Shown here: piece by piece, positions 21,901 to 27,800 of the stretch
How the letters are laid out: each line of letters starts with the position of its first letter
Numbering within the stretch: position 1 is the first letter of the stretch
Translations under genes and position numbers: made by a program
The notes under the pieces: model-generated
Told to the model about the DNA's origin: nothing
Seen by the model: the letters and a program-made list of their open reading frames with translations, nothing else
Database searches by the model: none
NCBI GenBank assembly: GCA_907165275.2
Contig: OU015662.1
Coordinates: forward strand, 10,485,501 to 10,549,500
Reading direction: 5' to 3'
Source: Zygaena filipendulae
Lineage: Eukaryota > Arthropoda > Insecta > Lepidoptera > Zygaenidae
Length of the DNA: 64,000 bases

Positions 21901-23484
21901 CCACTGAAGTGATGAGTTTAACCGCCGCACTCAGAGTCGACTTTAATGATTACTTAGTTAAGTATAGATTTTTAAAACAAAACTGCCGCAATCAGAGACG
22001 TTCAGTAAATTAATGTTATTTTGCATTTAATGAGATGTAACTTAGTTAGTTAAATGCCAATTAACATTAATTTATTAAACTAGTCGGATTGCGGCAGTTT
22101 TGTTTTAAAAATCTATACTTAACTAAGTAATCATTAAAGTCGACTCTGAGTGCGGCGGTTAGTTACTATTATTAATTTAATTTTGGTATCCGCGGAAGAC
22201 CAGCGTTGTGGTTTGCGCCACAACAATGCTGAGCGGAGACCTTTTTTGGCATAACATAATGTATAAAAAAATGTTAAACTAGTATTAAGATTTTTACCAA
22301 ACTAAACTTTATTATTATTATTATTAGATGCGCAACACGATAAGATTGTATCGAGCCATTTTATCGATTCTCGTCGGTATATTATATCGTTTTGTCTGCC
22401 AGTGGTGACATGGCAGCAAAAAATGTTTAAACGAATCTAGTCTTAACTCAATACCCCACTACTGCACTTTTTTGCTTGGACGCCCACAAATGTTTGTCGT
22501 ATCGACAATTTTATCTTTCGTTCGATAAAAATATCGTGGCGCGCATCTTAGCTATGCAGATTGATTGCGCATTTATCTAGGGCAGACTAGGGCAAATTAC
22601 GGCCCGCGGCGGTCTTTCAAAATTGAATTTTGACGGTCATATACTTTAGGATTAACGAATTTCAAAACAAAATGCAATTTTTATATACTAATTACTAGCT
22701 GTCCCTCGCGATTTCATCCGCGGTAATTTCGGAGTTCCCGCGGGAATCCTGGGATAAAAACTGTCCTATCTTTTAAGTTGGGCCAAATACAACATAGTGA
22801 CCAAATTTCATCATGATCGATTCAGTAGTTTAGGAGTCCGCGGACAAACAACGTGACACGTGATTTATATATTAAGATTATGGCCCTCCTCCGAAATTTC
22901 ATAAACTTTCTGGCCCTTCATGAAGGAAGTTTGCCCACCACTGATCTAGGGATATTATATCGAAAAATACAAGGAAACTAAACATAACAACTTAAAAATA
23001 GTGAATTTTATTCTAAAACAAATACTTAACTCTATTTTATTTCAATTTTACATCGCGCTGTAATTGAGTGGCTGTATTTCTAGAAAATTGGAACACGGTT
23101 CAATAATTGTGAAATTAGCACTAGTTTTTTTTTTATAATTTGACAGCTGGCAGCTTCGATCAGGTATTGTTGATCGAAGGCTGTCAGTTAAGAACGATTC
23201 TCCTTAGGGCTGACACCGCGACGAGAAGTTAGTAATAAAGATGTCTAATTTTGTAATATTTTGTCTACAGCAATGATTGGAAGAACTTCGAGCCGTACAC
23301 GAACATATTGTGGCTGCATTACACGCTCGATAAGATGATAACGGCCCTCCGCTACAAGAGGACCAACACGAAAATACACAAGCAGTACATAAACAAGCTG
23401 AGGGGCCTCAAGGGCCGCATACTCGAGTACGACAGCGCGGCGCAACTAGTCCTCACCGACAACGAATTCCACACAATATTCTAA
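341..23484 (+). CDS. haspin: Haspin (histone H3-Thr3 kinase), complete 12-exon gene
   Basis: Serine/threonine kinase that phosphorylates histone H3 at Thr3 in mitosis and so helps place the chromosomal passenger complex at centromeres (family knowledge). Exons: 341-936, 1023-1093, 1186-3243, 3501-3583, 4127-4184, 6006-6198, 7919-8095, 11447-11561, 15251-15463, 17399-17494, 21537-21796, 23271-23484. All introns are GT-AG, phases match at every join, and the sum is 4134 nt or 1377 aa plus stop. Kinase landmarks (approximate residues): glycine loop KIGEGVYGEVF at 1027-1037, VLKIV with the ATP-binding Lys near 1050, HRDLHWGNVL at 1204-1213, and IIDYSLSRL near 1242, where haspins carry DYT instead of DFG. 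The C-terminal lobe has GDYQFEVYRLM and NILWLHYTLDKM, close to vertebrate haspin. The N-terminal 900 or so residues are Ser/Asn/Asp-rich and look disordered. The start is the first in-frame ATG, with A at -3. The identity is firm; the small exons 2 and 5 rest on splice signals and phase alone. Confidence 0.96.
644..907 (+). repeat. Four coding tandem repeats, 66 nt / 22 aa each
   Basis: Units begin at 644, 710, 776 and 842, exactly 66 nt apart. Each encodes a version of D-x-FDQLLN-(S/T) followed by a Thr/Asn-rich linker. FDQLLN is unchanged in all four units while the linker varies. This suggests a short binding motif under selection, although recent duplication could also explain it. No known motif is assigned. 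Confidence 0.9.
1023..1093 (+). CDS. haspin: Haspin exon 2 (basic, RRKK-rich)
   Basis: The acceptor follows a T-run (TTTTTTAG). The phase 2 entry completes AG+A (Arg) and gives VTRAFRRKKPSKMKRYNYSS. The donor is AGTG|GTACGT, phase 1. It is short but fits both neighbours exactly. Confidence 0.75.
1186..3243 (+). CDS. haspin: Haspin exon 3 (large disordered region)
   Basis: Acceptor TTTTACAG; 2058 nt. It encodes a Ser/Asn/Asp/Glu-rich stretch with an acidic run (DSDIEEDQLEEEEDN) and, near the end, basic Ser-containing clusters (RKSSRISRRSN, KKWERSLSIYRRM). In other haspins phosphorylation of the N-terminal region by mitotic kinases releases autoinhibition; whether these clusters do that here is inference. 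The donor is CAACAG|GTGATT in phase 1. The unspliced frame would stop at 3297-3299 after an uninformative tail. Confidence 0.9.
3501..3583 (+). CDS. haspin: Haspin exon 4
   Basis: Acceptor GTTGTTTCAG, phase 1 in, phase 0 out at GAAG|GTAAAT. It encodes 27 residues, Ser/Arg-rich (SRRSTFVSKPSRSTIRIVK), and continues the basic segment before the kinase domain. Confidence 0.8.
3584..4126 (+). other. Haspin intron 4
   Basis: AT-rich, with poly-T runs. An open frame at 3887-4126 looks like chance: it encodes a Phe/Leu-rich string with no recognisable domain and runs into the exon 5 acceptor. No other feature seen. Confidence 0.5.
4127..4184 (+). CDS. haspin: Haspin exon 5 (58 nt)
   Basis: Found by phase demand: exon 4 ends in phase 0 while exon 6 needs phase 1 entry. 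Between them, the pyrimidine-rich acceptor ATTTCTATTTTCTAG and the donor AAAG|GTAAGA bound a 19-codon open segment with exactly the phase 0 to 1 change required (EPYNSHTSLCSATVLEDFK). Confidence 0.72.
4505..4765. mobile_element. MITE, GTCCGTC family, copy 1
   Basis: Inverted repeat centred on a TGACGTCA palindrome. The outer arms GAAAAGT...AGGCTTGT and ACAAGCC...ACTTTTC pair, as do the inner TTTAGTCCGTCTTG and CAAGACGGACTAAA. Lies in haspin intron 5. Confidence 0.75.
4790..5365. repeat. Dispersed repeat, copy A
   Basis: The stretch with CTCATACTCGGAAAGTAGG (about 4830-4920) and the stretch with AGCTAATTCCTATTTT to CCCCTAGGATAACAATG (about 5236-5355) recur in the same order at 6347-6440 and 6540-6715. 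CCCTAGGG-type ends face each other. Class not determined. Confidence 0.65.
5366..6005 (+). other. Haspin intron 5, distal part
   Basis: Contains a CG-richer patch (about 5415-5550) and GTAGGTA strings. No gene, tRNA or named repeat recognised. Confidence 0.4.
6006..6198 (+). CDS. haspin: Haspin exon 6 (start of kinase region)
   Basis: Acceptor TTTTTTATGTTTTAG, phase 1; donor GATAC|GTAAGT, phase 2. It encodes an acidic lead-in, then the segment up to PILFDECYPDT, which aligns with the P-x-x-F-x-x-C region just before the glycine loop in vertebrate haspin. The upstream ATG at 5978 is intronic, not a start. Confidence 0.9.
6345..6720. repeat. Dispersed repeat, copy B, with 54-nt hairpin insert
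   Basis: Same orientation as copy A at 4790-5365, on the other side of exon 6. Relative to copy A it carries an extra segment: ACTTATTTAGTCCC (6632-6645) and its perfect inverted copy GGGACTAAATAAGT (6672-6685) around a 26-nt loop. Confidence 0.65.
6721..7665 (+). other. Haspin intron 6, AT-rich unique sequence
   Basis: No open frame, tRNA-like sequence or terminal repeats recognised. Confidence 0.4.
7668..7851 (-). mobile_element. Helitron-like element (Lep1 type), degraded
   Basis: Minus orientation. Starts CTAGGAG, carries the family core GGGATAAAAAGTACCCTATG and ends TTAGGAT. It lies 67 bp upstream of exon 7. Confidence 0.7.
7919..8095 (+). CDS. haspin: Haspin exon 7 (glycine loop, ATP-binding Lys)
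   Basis: Acceptor TTTTTTACTGTATTAG, phase 2 in and out, donor GCTAT|GTAAGT. Encodes NCRKIGEGVYGEVFLW and VLKIVPI, then DFHEIISEIVIAM. This is the N-lobe of the kinase up to helix C; the Glu that pairs with the Lys is probably in EIISEI. Confidence 0.95.
8218..8375 (-). mobile_element. Helitron-like fragment
   Basis: Begins CTAGCTGTGCCCATG, retains the CAACCGTTTTTGG part and ends with a CAGACAGACAG run. The 5' end is missing. Confidence 0.55.
8531..8720 (-). mobile_element. Helitron-like element (Lep1 type), intact ends
   Basis: Read on the minus strand: 5' TCCTACTAATATTATAAATG, 3' hairpin CCGCGGGTGAAACCGCGG followed by GGCACAGCTAG. The flanks are A and T with no target duplication, as expected for Helitrons. 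No protein is encoded. Confidence 0.85.
9000..11010 (-). mobile_element. Cluster of degraded Helitron-like copies in intron 7
   Basis: Related minus-strand copies at about 9000-9110 (fragment), 9115-9319, 9509-9660 (very degraded), 9841-10040 and 10806-11005. Most show a CTAGCTGT-like start, a GGAGTTCCCGCGGGAATTC-like core and TATAATATTAGTATAGA. A plus-strand fragment lies at about 10195-10360 (GGATTTTCATGCA ... CGCGGGTGAAACCG). Their tail differs from the 8531 copy, suggesting a separate subfamily. Confidence 0.65.
11011..11446 (+). other. Intron 7, CG-rich patch before exon 8
   Basis: About 11090-11340 is CG-richer than its surroundings (CCCTCCCCATAACTCCCGGC, CCGCCGCGTCGCGC). No open frame of note. 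It may be an unidentified repeat or a regulatory patch. Confidence 0.3.
11447..11561 (+). CDS. haspin: Haspin exon 8
   Basis: Acceptor TTCTCTTTGGCTCCCACAG, phase 2 in; donor AACGAG|GTAAGT, phase 0. Encodes ELSALRSPIDDFQRRIDGKDADGFDLQ and ATDIFNE, the region after helix C. Confidence 0.92.
11562..13804 (+). other. Haspin intron 8, proximal part
   Basis: Mostly AT-rich unique sequence. Small items: an A-run near 12845, a TE-like ACAGGGTG start at about 13155, and a short (GT)n tract at 13543-13562. Open frames at 12660-13019 and 13367-13643 are chance or repeat-driven. Confidence 0.4.
13806..14070 (+). mobile_element. tRNA-derived SINE, full-length copy
   Basis: The RNA polymerase III A box lies in TTGGCGCAATGGTCACC (about 13811) and the B box GGTTCGATTCC is at 13856-13866, followed by a tRNA-unrelated body (TTGCTTGGTTTCCACGACAC) and an (ATT)n tail at 14050-14068. 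Related copies lie at 20385-20600 and 54637-54800. Confidence 0.85.
14071..15250 (+). other. Haspin intron 8, distal part
   Basis: No convincing gene. The open frames at 14174-14612 overlap one another and contain no recognisable domain. A GACAGACAGACA run lies at about 15039-15050. Confidence 0.4.
15251..15463 (+). CDS. haspin: Haspin exon 9 (hinge region)
   Basis: Acceptor CTCGCGCCAG, donor GTGCAG|GTACGC, phase 0 at both ends, 71 codons. Encodes CVYGPYPSRLLDLWELYD, TKGSENDNP and QYIVLELANAGEDLE, matching haspin TKGS-ND-P and the IVLE hinge. Markedly GC-rich compared with the flanking introns. Confidence 0.95.
15470..15695 (+). repeat. (CA)n-rich microsatellite tract
   Basis: Imperfect CACACA/CATACA runs begin within about 10 nt of the exon 9 donor. 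They create long spurious open frames on both strands with His/Thr or Cys/Val repeats. Confidence 0.9.
16246..16425 (+). mobile_element. Helitron-like element, plus orientation
   Basis: Begins TCCTTACTATTTATTATGAATGCG after an A, ends with the hairpin ACCGCGGGTGAAACCGCAGG and AACTAG before a T. Related to the family with CTTTCACACCTCAACTGCTG inside. Confidence 0.8.
16665..16860. repeat. Possible degraded retroelement tail
   Basis: The text around TCTACCAGTGGACCTCTGTCGG recalls the CCAGCAGTGGG-type tails of lepidopteran non-LTR elements. Weak resemblance only. Confidence 0.25.
16991..17224. mobile_element. GGAC-type MITE, copy 1 (TSD AACT)
   Basis: Terminal inverted repeats GGACATAGATAAGCAATA and TATTGCTTATCTGCGTCC, flanked by AACT at 16987-16990 and 17225-17228. 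Inner arms carry TGTTAACCCACA. No protein encoded. In haspin intron 9. Confidence 0.9.
17399..17494 (+). CDS. haspin: Haspin exon 10 (catalytic loop)
   Basis: Acceptor TCTCTGGTTGCAG, donor CAGAAG|GTGAGT, phase 0, 32 codons. Encodes VAFGLAVGEESYQFEHRDLH followed by WGNVL: catalytic Asp in HRD and the Mg-binding Asn in WGN, the haspin signature. Confidence 0.97.
17560..17640 (+). repeat. Dispersed repeat, AACTAGAGAGG family
   Basis: AACTAGAGAGGACAAGGCGG then CAGGCGCGCCACGGTTG. Related sequence occurs at 37000-37060 (plus) and about 45900-45965 (minus). One end of an unidentified transposon family. Confidence 0.5.
17641..18047 (+). other. Haspin intron 10, AT-rich part
   Basis: No gene or clear repeat boundary seen; may be the interior of the element beginning near 17560. 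Confidence 0.35.
18048..18503. mobile_element. Foldback element with nested inverted arms
   Basis: Outer arms AGATGGGCAATC (about 18048) and GATTGCCCATCT (ends about 18499); next pair AAGGTCCATTTAT and ATAAATGGACCTT; inner pair ACAGACATTGAGCGTGCCAG and CTGGCACGCTCAATGTCTGT. Interior has CGCAGACAAAATATTCT in both orientations and a (TTC)n run at about 18356. The inner part is shared with 62016-62332. Confidence 0.75.
18679..18965 (-). mobile_element. Helitron-like copy, degraded
   Basis: Begins CTAGCTGTTCCCCGCGGTTT on the plus strand, with the core GGAGTTCCCGCAGTAATTCC. It ends unclearly in a GACAAACAGACAGACG run. Confidence 0.7.
19380..19433 (+). mobile_element. Helitron-like 3' end fragment
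   Basis: GCCGCGAGTGAAACCGCGG hairpin followed by AGAGCAGCTAG. The sequence upstream is not recognisably Helitron-like. Confidence 0.6.
19550..19690 (+). mobile_element. Possible tRNA-derived SINE, second family
   Basis: A box-like TAGTCAAATGGTTAGACATG (about 19555) and B box-like CGGTTCGAACTAG (about 19598), about 40 nt apart. Not a functional tRNA: no acceptor stem pairing seen. Confidence 0.45.
20211..20377 (-). mobile_element. Helitron-like copy
   Basis: CTAGCTGTTATCCGCGTTAA, core GGAGTTCCCGCGGGAATTCC, ending CATTTATAATAGTGGAT. The 3' hairpin stem is shortened. Confidence 0.7.
20385..20600 (+). mobile_element. tRNA-derived SINE, 5'-truncated copy
   Basis: Same family as 13806. Lacks the A box; has CCATGCCTACCCGCTGATCA, B box GGTTCGATTCCCA and TTGCTTGGTTTCCACGACAC. 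Confidence 0.75.
20601..21258 (+). other. Haspin intron 10, distal part
   Basis: AT-rich, no gene seen. An ATGGCGGACAACGACTTG patch near 20641 is unassigned. Confidence 0.35.
21259..21489. mobile_element. GGAC-type MITE, copy 2 (TSD ATTT), next to exon 11
   Basis: TIRs GGACATAGATAAGCAATA and TATTGCTTATCGGCGTCC; ATTT at 21255-21258 and 21490-21493. The haspin exon 11 acceptor AG lies only about 43 nt beyond, so the branch point is at or just outside the element. Confidence 0.9.
21537..21796 (+). CDS. haspin: Haspin exon 11 (DYS motif, activation region)
   Basis: Acceptor TCCATCGCCAG, phase 0; donor TTGGG|GTGAGG, phase 2. Encodes VPRCGVAATIIDYSLSRL (DYS at the DFG position), a Gly/Ala-rich low-complexity insert (AGAGGGAGVGAGERGER), then DESLFGAVGDYQFEVYRLM. 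Very GC-rich in the insert, so other frames appear open. Confidence 0.96.
21912..22163. mobile_element. Long-palindrome MITE, copy 1
   Basis: Near-perfect foldback. TAACCGCCGCACTCAGAGTC at the left pairs with GACTCTGAGTGCGGCGGTTA at the right, continuing for about 75 bp per arm (with TTAAGTATAGATTTTTAAAA). TA at both ends suggests Tc1/mariner-type insertion. A second copy in the opposite orientation lies at 35348-35591. Confidence 0.88.
22164..22330 (+). mobile_element. Possible non-LTR tail
   Basis: A patch with GTTTGCGCCACAACAATGC, then AT-rich sequence ending in (ATT)n at about 22312-22326. Tail-like, family unknown. Confidence 0.3.
22437..22500. repeat. Dispersed 60-bp repeat
   Basis: TTAACTCAATACCCCACTAC, then TTTTTGCTTGGACGCCC. 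It recurs at 63132-63185 with few changes. Confidence 0.6.
22583..22943. mobile_element. hAT-type MITE, copy 1 (8-bp TSD ATCTAGGG)
   Basis: Ends CAGACTAGGGCAAATTACGG and TTTGCCCACCACTG, typical of hAT elements with a GGCCCGCGG motif inside. A perfect 8-bp duplication ATCTAGGG lies at 22575-22582 and 22944-22951. Interrupted by a Helitron-like element at 22695-22877. Confidence 0.9.
22695..22877 (-). mobile_element. Helitron-like element nested in the hAT MITE
   Basis: Plus-strand start CTAGCTGTCCCTCGCGATTT, end TATATATTAAGA. The host is A on one side and T on the other. The other hAT copy (58972-59439) has the uninterrupted site GTAATTATGGCCCTCC, confirming both boundaries to within a few bases. 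Confidence 0.85.
23271..23484 (+). CDS. haspin: Haspin exon 12 (C-terminal exon)
   Basis: Acceptor ATTTTGTCTACAG, phase 2. Encodes NDWKNFEPYTNILWLHYTLD through RGLKGRILEYDSAAQLVLTD and ends NEFHTIF, stop TAA at 23482. Corresponds to the last helices of the haspin C-lobe. Confidence 0.96.
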
Positions 23485-23608
23485 ACGAACAAAACTATGC
23501 GTAACAATATATTTTTGACAACAAAATTGTTTACCTCATTGTTGTAATTTACTCGCACTCGCACTAGATAGATATATTTCATAATGCATATCGACGTTTC
23601 AAACACTG

Positions 23609-23646
23609 TACGCTGTTGTTGTTGTTGTTGTTATTATTATTATTGT
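23609..23646 (+). repeat. (GTT)n(ATT)n tract in the haspin 3' UTR
   Basis: Simple trinucleotide run immediately before an AATAAA. Confidence 0.85.
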
Positions 23647-23652
23647 AATAAA
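23647..23652 (+). terminator. Polyadenylation signal AATAAA
   Basis: Canonical hexamer 163 nt after the haspin stop; the likely 3' end of the transcript. Confidence 0.55.
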
Positions 23653-23679
23653 ACACACGGAAGTATTATTACCTCGACC

Positions 23680-24483
23680 ATGGATCACATAAATTATAAT
23701 GTACATAGAGATTTTTGTTTGGGTATACACAAAGCAACCGTAGACGCTGAGAGGTTAATTTCTTATATTGTAGTTGCATTAGAACAATATCAGCAGGAAG
23801 GTGCCTTCTTAGTTAAGGTAGTGCCTTTGTTCAGATTAATTAAATTCATAATATATTACATTGTGTTCAAGCGTGTTGTTTTATTTGTTATTTCTGAACC
23901 TATCCTACTAATATTATAAACGCGAAAGTTTGTATATATGGACGGATGGATGGATGTTTGTTACTCTTTCACGCAAAAACTACTGGATGGATTTAAATGA
24001 AACTACAATAATATAGCTTATACATCAGATTAACACATAGGGTACTTTTTATCCCGGAATTCCCGCGGGAACAAATTAACGCGGGTGAAACCGCGGGGCA
24101 CAACTAGTACCTTATATTGGAGAAAAAAGATTTAAAAATACCAATAGGTTTTTATTACGTAAGTCCTGATGTTATATTTCCGGAAATGAATTGATTATGC
24201 TTTCACGCCTTAGCTATTTAACCGATGTTTATGATAAGGACTGGTGCTTTTTATCCCAGAATTCTCGTGGAAATTAAAATTGTCTTAAAGAGAACGGAGT
24301 ATATTAAGTACATTTCGCTTGACTGCCGAAGAGGAAGGCAGATCACAGTTGATCGTACCAAGAGGAATTGAGAAACATTTCTAATTGATTTTAATTCAAT
24401 TAATATTATTGTAGGTACTGGCTATAACTGTTATGACTTCAAGCTCTGCTTGGATCACAAGATGGTTTTCTTCTTTTTTTTAA
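23680..24483 (+). CDS. Candidate two-exon small gene, 68 aa
   Basis: Exon 23680-23817 starts in an excellent context (GACCATGG). It reads MDHINYNVHRDFCLGIHK then ATVDAERLISYIVVALEQYQ to FLVK, donor AAG|GTAGTG. Exon 24415-24483 (acceptor ATTATTGTAG) continues in phase 0 with VLAITVMTSSSAWITRWFSS and a stop. The C-terminal part is hydrophobic and could be one membrane segment. The intron is largely a Helitron-like insertion (23903-24107). No family recognised. It could be chance, or a 5' exon of something else. Confidence 0.3.
23903..24107 (+). mobile_element. Helitron-like element (Lep1 type)
   Basis: TCCTACTAATATTATAAACG at the 5' end, GCGGGTGAAACCGCGGGGCA then CAACTAG at the 3' end, between A and T. 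Contains a short GGAT repeat. Confidence 0.85.
24108..24414 (+). other. Spacer with degraded Helitron-like fragment
   Basis: Around 24200-24275 there are fragments reminiscent of the Helitron-like core (TTTTTATCCCAGAATTCTCG). Otherwise nothing recognised. Confidence 0.35.
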
Positions 24484-24854
24484 TGGCAACAGGCAGGGAG
24501 TCCGGCGTTTCAGAACGATTTCTGTCACGACTCGTCAGCTGTCATCTGTCAATTGTCATTGTCATTTCATTGTTACTTGCGGACTGCGGTTTACTTTAGT
24601 AGCCATATCTTTAGAGTTCATCGAATTTTTTCGAAAAAATGTAAATAATTCACACGCAAACTAAATGAAAATGTGTTAAATAAATTCATAATTAATAAAA
24701 ATACCATTTTGACGGCTTATCGATCGTCTATTTCGTTGAAACAGTAGTGTAGCTGTATCTGAACGGGTTGACTCGTAAAATAATATTTGCGGAACAACCG
24801 ATTTGTAACTATTTGTTGGAATTGATTATATTTTATATATAAATACGTATAAAA

Positions 24855-24882
24855 ATGGATAGCAGCAATGATTCTTTGTCAG
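24855..24882 (+). CDS. Unknown gene, exon 1
   Basis: AAAAATGG start, encodes MDSSNDSLS, donor TCAG|GTAAAT, phase 1. Confidence 0.65.
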
Positions 24883-27800
24883 GTAAATCTTAGATTTGTA
24901 TGTTAATTATGCTAGCAAGGCGTGTATATTAATGTTAGACTCAGACGAAATAACTGAGATGTTAGAGTGAAAAATTAATAAGGTAAAAATTTTAGTCTTA
25001 TCGCTTCCGAGGAACGGGCCTCCTGCTGTCCTCTTGACTCCTGGTCGCACGAGAAACATCGCACAAGACATGGAGGCCTTGCGGCTATCTAGGCAAGATA
25101 ACCCTTACTTACAGGTACTTTATTACAATACACTCGAAATAAAAAAAAAATAGGTGAAATATTAATTTCTTAAATATCTATGTAATTTCTGTATATTTCA
25201 TTCCAGCATGTGATGGCGAGTAGAGAGAGCTTAATTGATAGTCACATGAATGAGTGTGAGTCTGATGACACCATACTGATGTCACAGGTACCAATGGTTT
25301 ATTACAATTCTGTATTTTCTTTACACACAAATTTATTTACACTCTTCACAAATATTTTGGGATCTCTGATATGTTTAAATTATCATACTTATTACAGCAA
25401 TTCTGTGGTTTGATATAACTGTGAGTTTGACATGTGGTTCTTAGATTGTTCTAACACTGTTATTGCCTCATGTCAAATATTTATCTTTTACCACAAGTTT
25501 CTCACCACACTTTTTCTTAATTATAGGAACTCTTTTGTTCCCTACGATAAAGAGTTTTACAGTGGTAGTGTCTAGAAAAGTGATGTGTGTTTTAAGCACA
25601 AGATAATTTTTAGCACTCCTTGTCCTTAATTTTTTTTTGTAATTTCAAGGAATTTGGCAGCACAGCATTGGATTTCGTAGAAGATGATCCTTTGACCCTG
25701 AAGGAGGTTCATGAGCACATGATAAGATCCCCACCACCCACCAGTTGCTGGCCCCATGGTAACACAATGTATTTTGATAAAAATAAAATTAAAAAGAAAG
25801 TTACTCGCCCCGTTTGTCCACTGATAAAATTTAAAATGTTATTGGTGAAAATAAAAAGGGTTCTTAGTAAAAGTTAATGTTGAGCTACCTATATAATATG
25901 CTAAATCTCTTAAGATAATTAATTTGAAGGTGATGCTTGAATAAAGCTTTATATTTTTCTTCTTGAAAATCCTGTTTTAACAAAATTTCCAACAATGATG
26001 TGCTTTTTAACTATTAATAAACCTTAGAGCATTCTATATTATAAATTCTATAATTACATAATATTTCTTGAGCTTTGCATAACATTCTTTATTTACAGAA
26101 GAATAGTGAATGATGAATTATTTTCAAATATAATACTTGAACAAATTTAAAGTGCATACTCATATGAAAACTAGCCCTTAGTCTTAATTTTTTACTAGTT
26201 AGAAAGGTTTAGGTTAGGTGCTGGAAAAAAATGGCCAATTGCATTTTGGACTGTGCCTAATGAAGGGTTCCACAGTTGAACAAAACAATGACAATAGTCT
26301 CCAAGGAAAACAGCCTTGATATACAGACAGACGGATAGACACGTCATATTACCATTTAGTTTTCTGCCCTTTTTACATGTTGTTAATTCATTACAATACT
26401 TCAATGTGAGAACATAAAAATATACCTACTATATAGCAATTTACTTTTAGATCTTTTTGCAAATTCACGGAATAAAGTCATAAAATTCCATTTTCTTCAT
26501 GTAAAACCTGTAAGTATATGGTTTGTTTTTAAGTAAACTTAGTACTTAATTTTATTCTAATCTATTTCATCGATCGAAAGAGTGGTTTGTATTTAAACTG
26601 CCGTAAAATCATGTATCCAATTCAATATTTCGGACGAACTCTAATCGAACCGAGTATAGGCTTCGATAGCAGTTCGTCAATAGACTCAATATCGGTGTAC
26701 AAGGAAACTTGAAGCTCGCACTTTGCGCTAGAAAATCACCCTTCGGGCATTTACGCACTGCGGCCGGTACGAATCCGTGATAATGGGGATCTAGAAAACT
26801 CGGACTGAATATGGATACAGCTTACGCACTGCGCTGTGATCCATCTAAATCCCAGAAACTTCGATCAGAGGTATTTGTATTAGAAGTTGGGCACTAGATC
26901 CGAATTCTGTCATCCGATTACTCTCCGTATCCGTGAAACTGACGGATCCGAGCTATGTCCGGGTAGCGCGGCGCAACAGCGGGGCGGGCGCGCGGGCGGT
27001 CCGAAATTTCGGCATCATCCATGAATCTCCGTGGATAATGGAGAGAAGTCGGATGACGCTCCACAGAGTTCCGATAGAAATATAGTTCTGCTGCTACCCA
27101 GCTGGTCTACGGATAGAGCGAGAGGAGCAAGAGGCGCCAAAAATTAAAAAAAAAAAAAATTTGATGGCGCTTTTTGAAAGACGCGGTGCAATGTTGCTAG
27201 AACATGTTGTGAAATTGCATGGGTGGCAGCCCTTTTGCTTTTTAATTTTAACTATATAAAAATAGCGTTATGTAGTGTTCCATAAGCATTTTGTTATGTT
27301 TTAAAACCAATCCTTAACGAAATTACTAAAGGGCGCTGAAAAACCCTACCCTACCCTGATCAAAGGCTAGGGCACTGTTGCTACCCCGGACTCACATTTC
27401 TCGGATTCGGATCGGACGCAGTGCGTAATACCCTTAACATACTGTTGTGCCGCCACCGTCGGGCCCGAAGACTCGCTGTCGCACCGCGCGTCGAGCGTGT
27501 TCGAGTTCGACGCAGACGGCGCGGACTCGGCCAGCGGTTACTCGGTACAGTCGCAGGAGAAGGTTACTAACCACGCCCCGACCCTAAGCTTGCCGGTGTC
27601 GTCTTGTGCATTGTCCTTTATATAATTATATACATATTATGTGTTGATGTCGAATCTTTTTACGTTGTAGGTACGTAGATTCACAGACAGTTTCATAGAA
27701 ATGTCCTTTGAAAGAGTGGCGGTGGAAAACGAAAAATTAAACAAACTATCGAAAAAATTTGATTGTACGTCAAACTAAACAACAATTTGTTTTGAATTTT

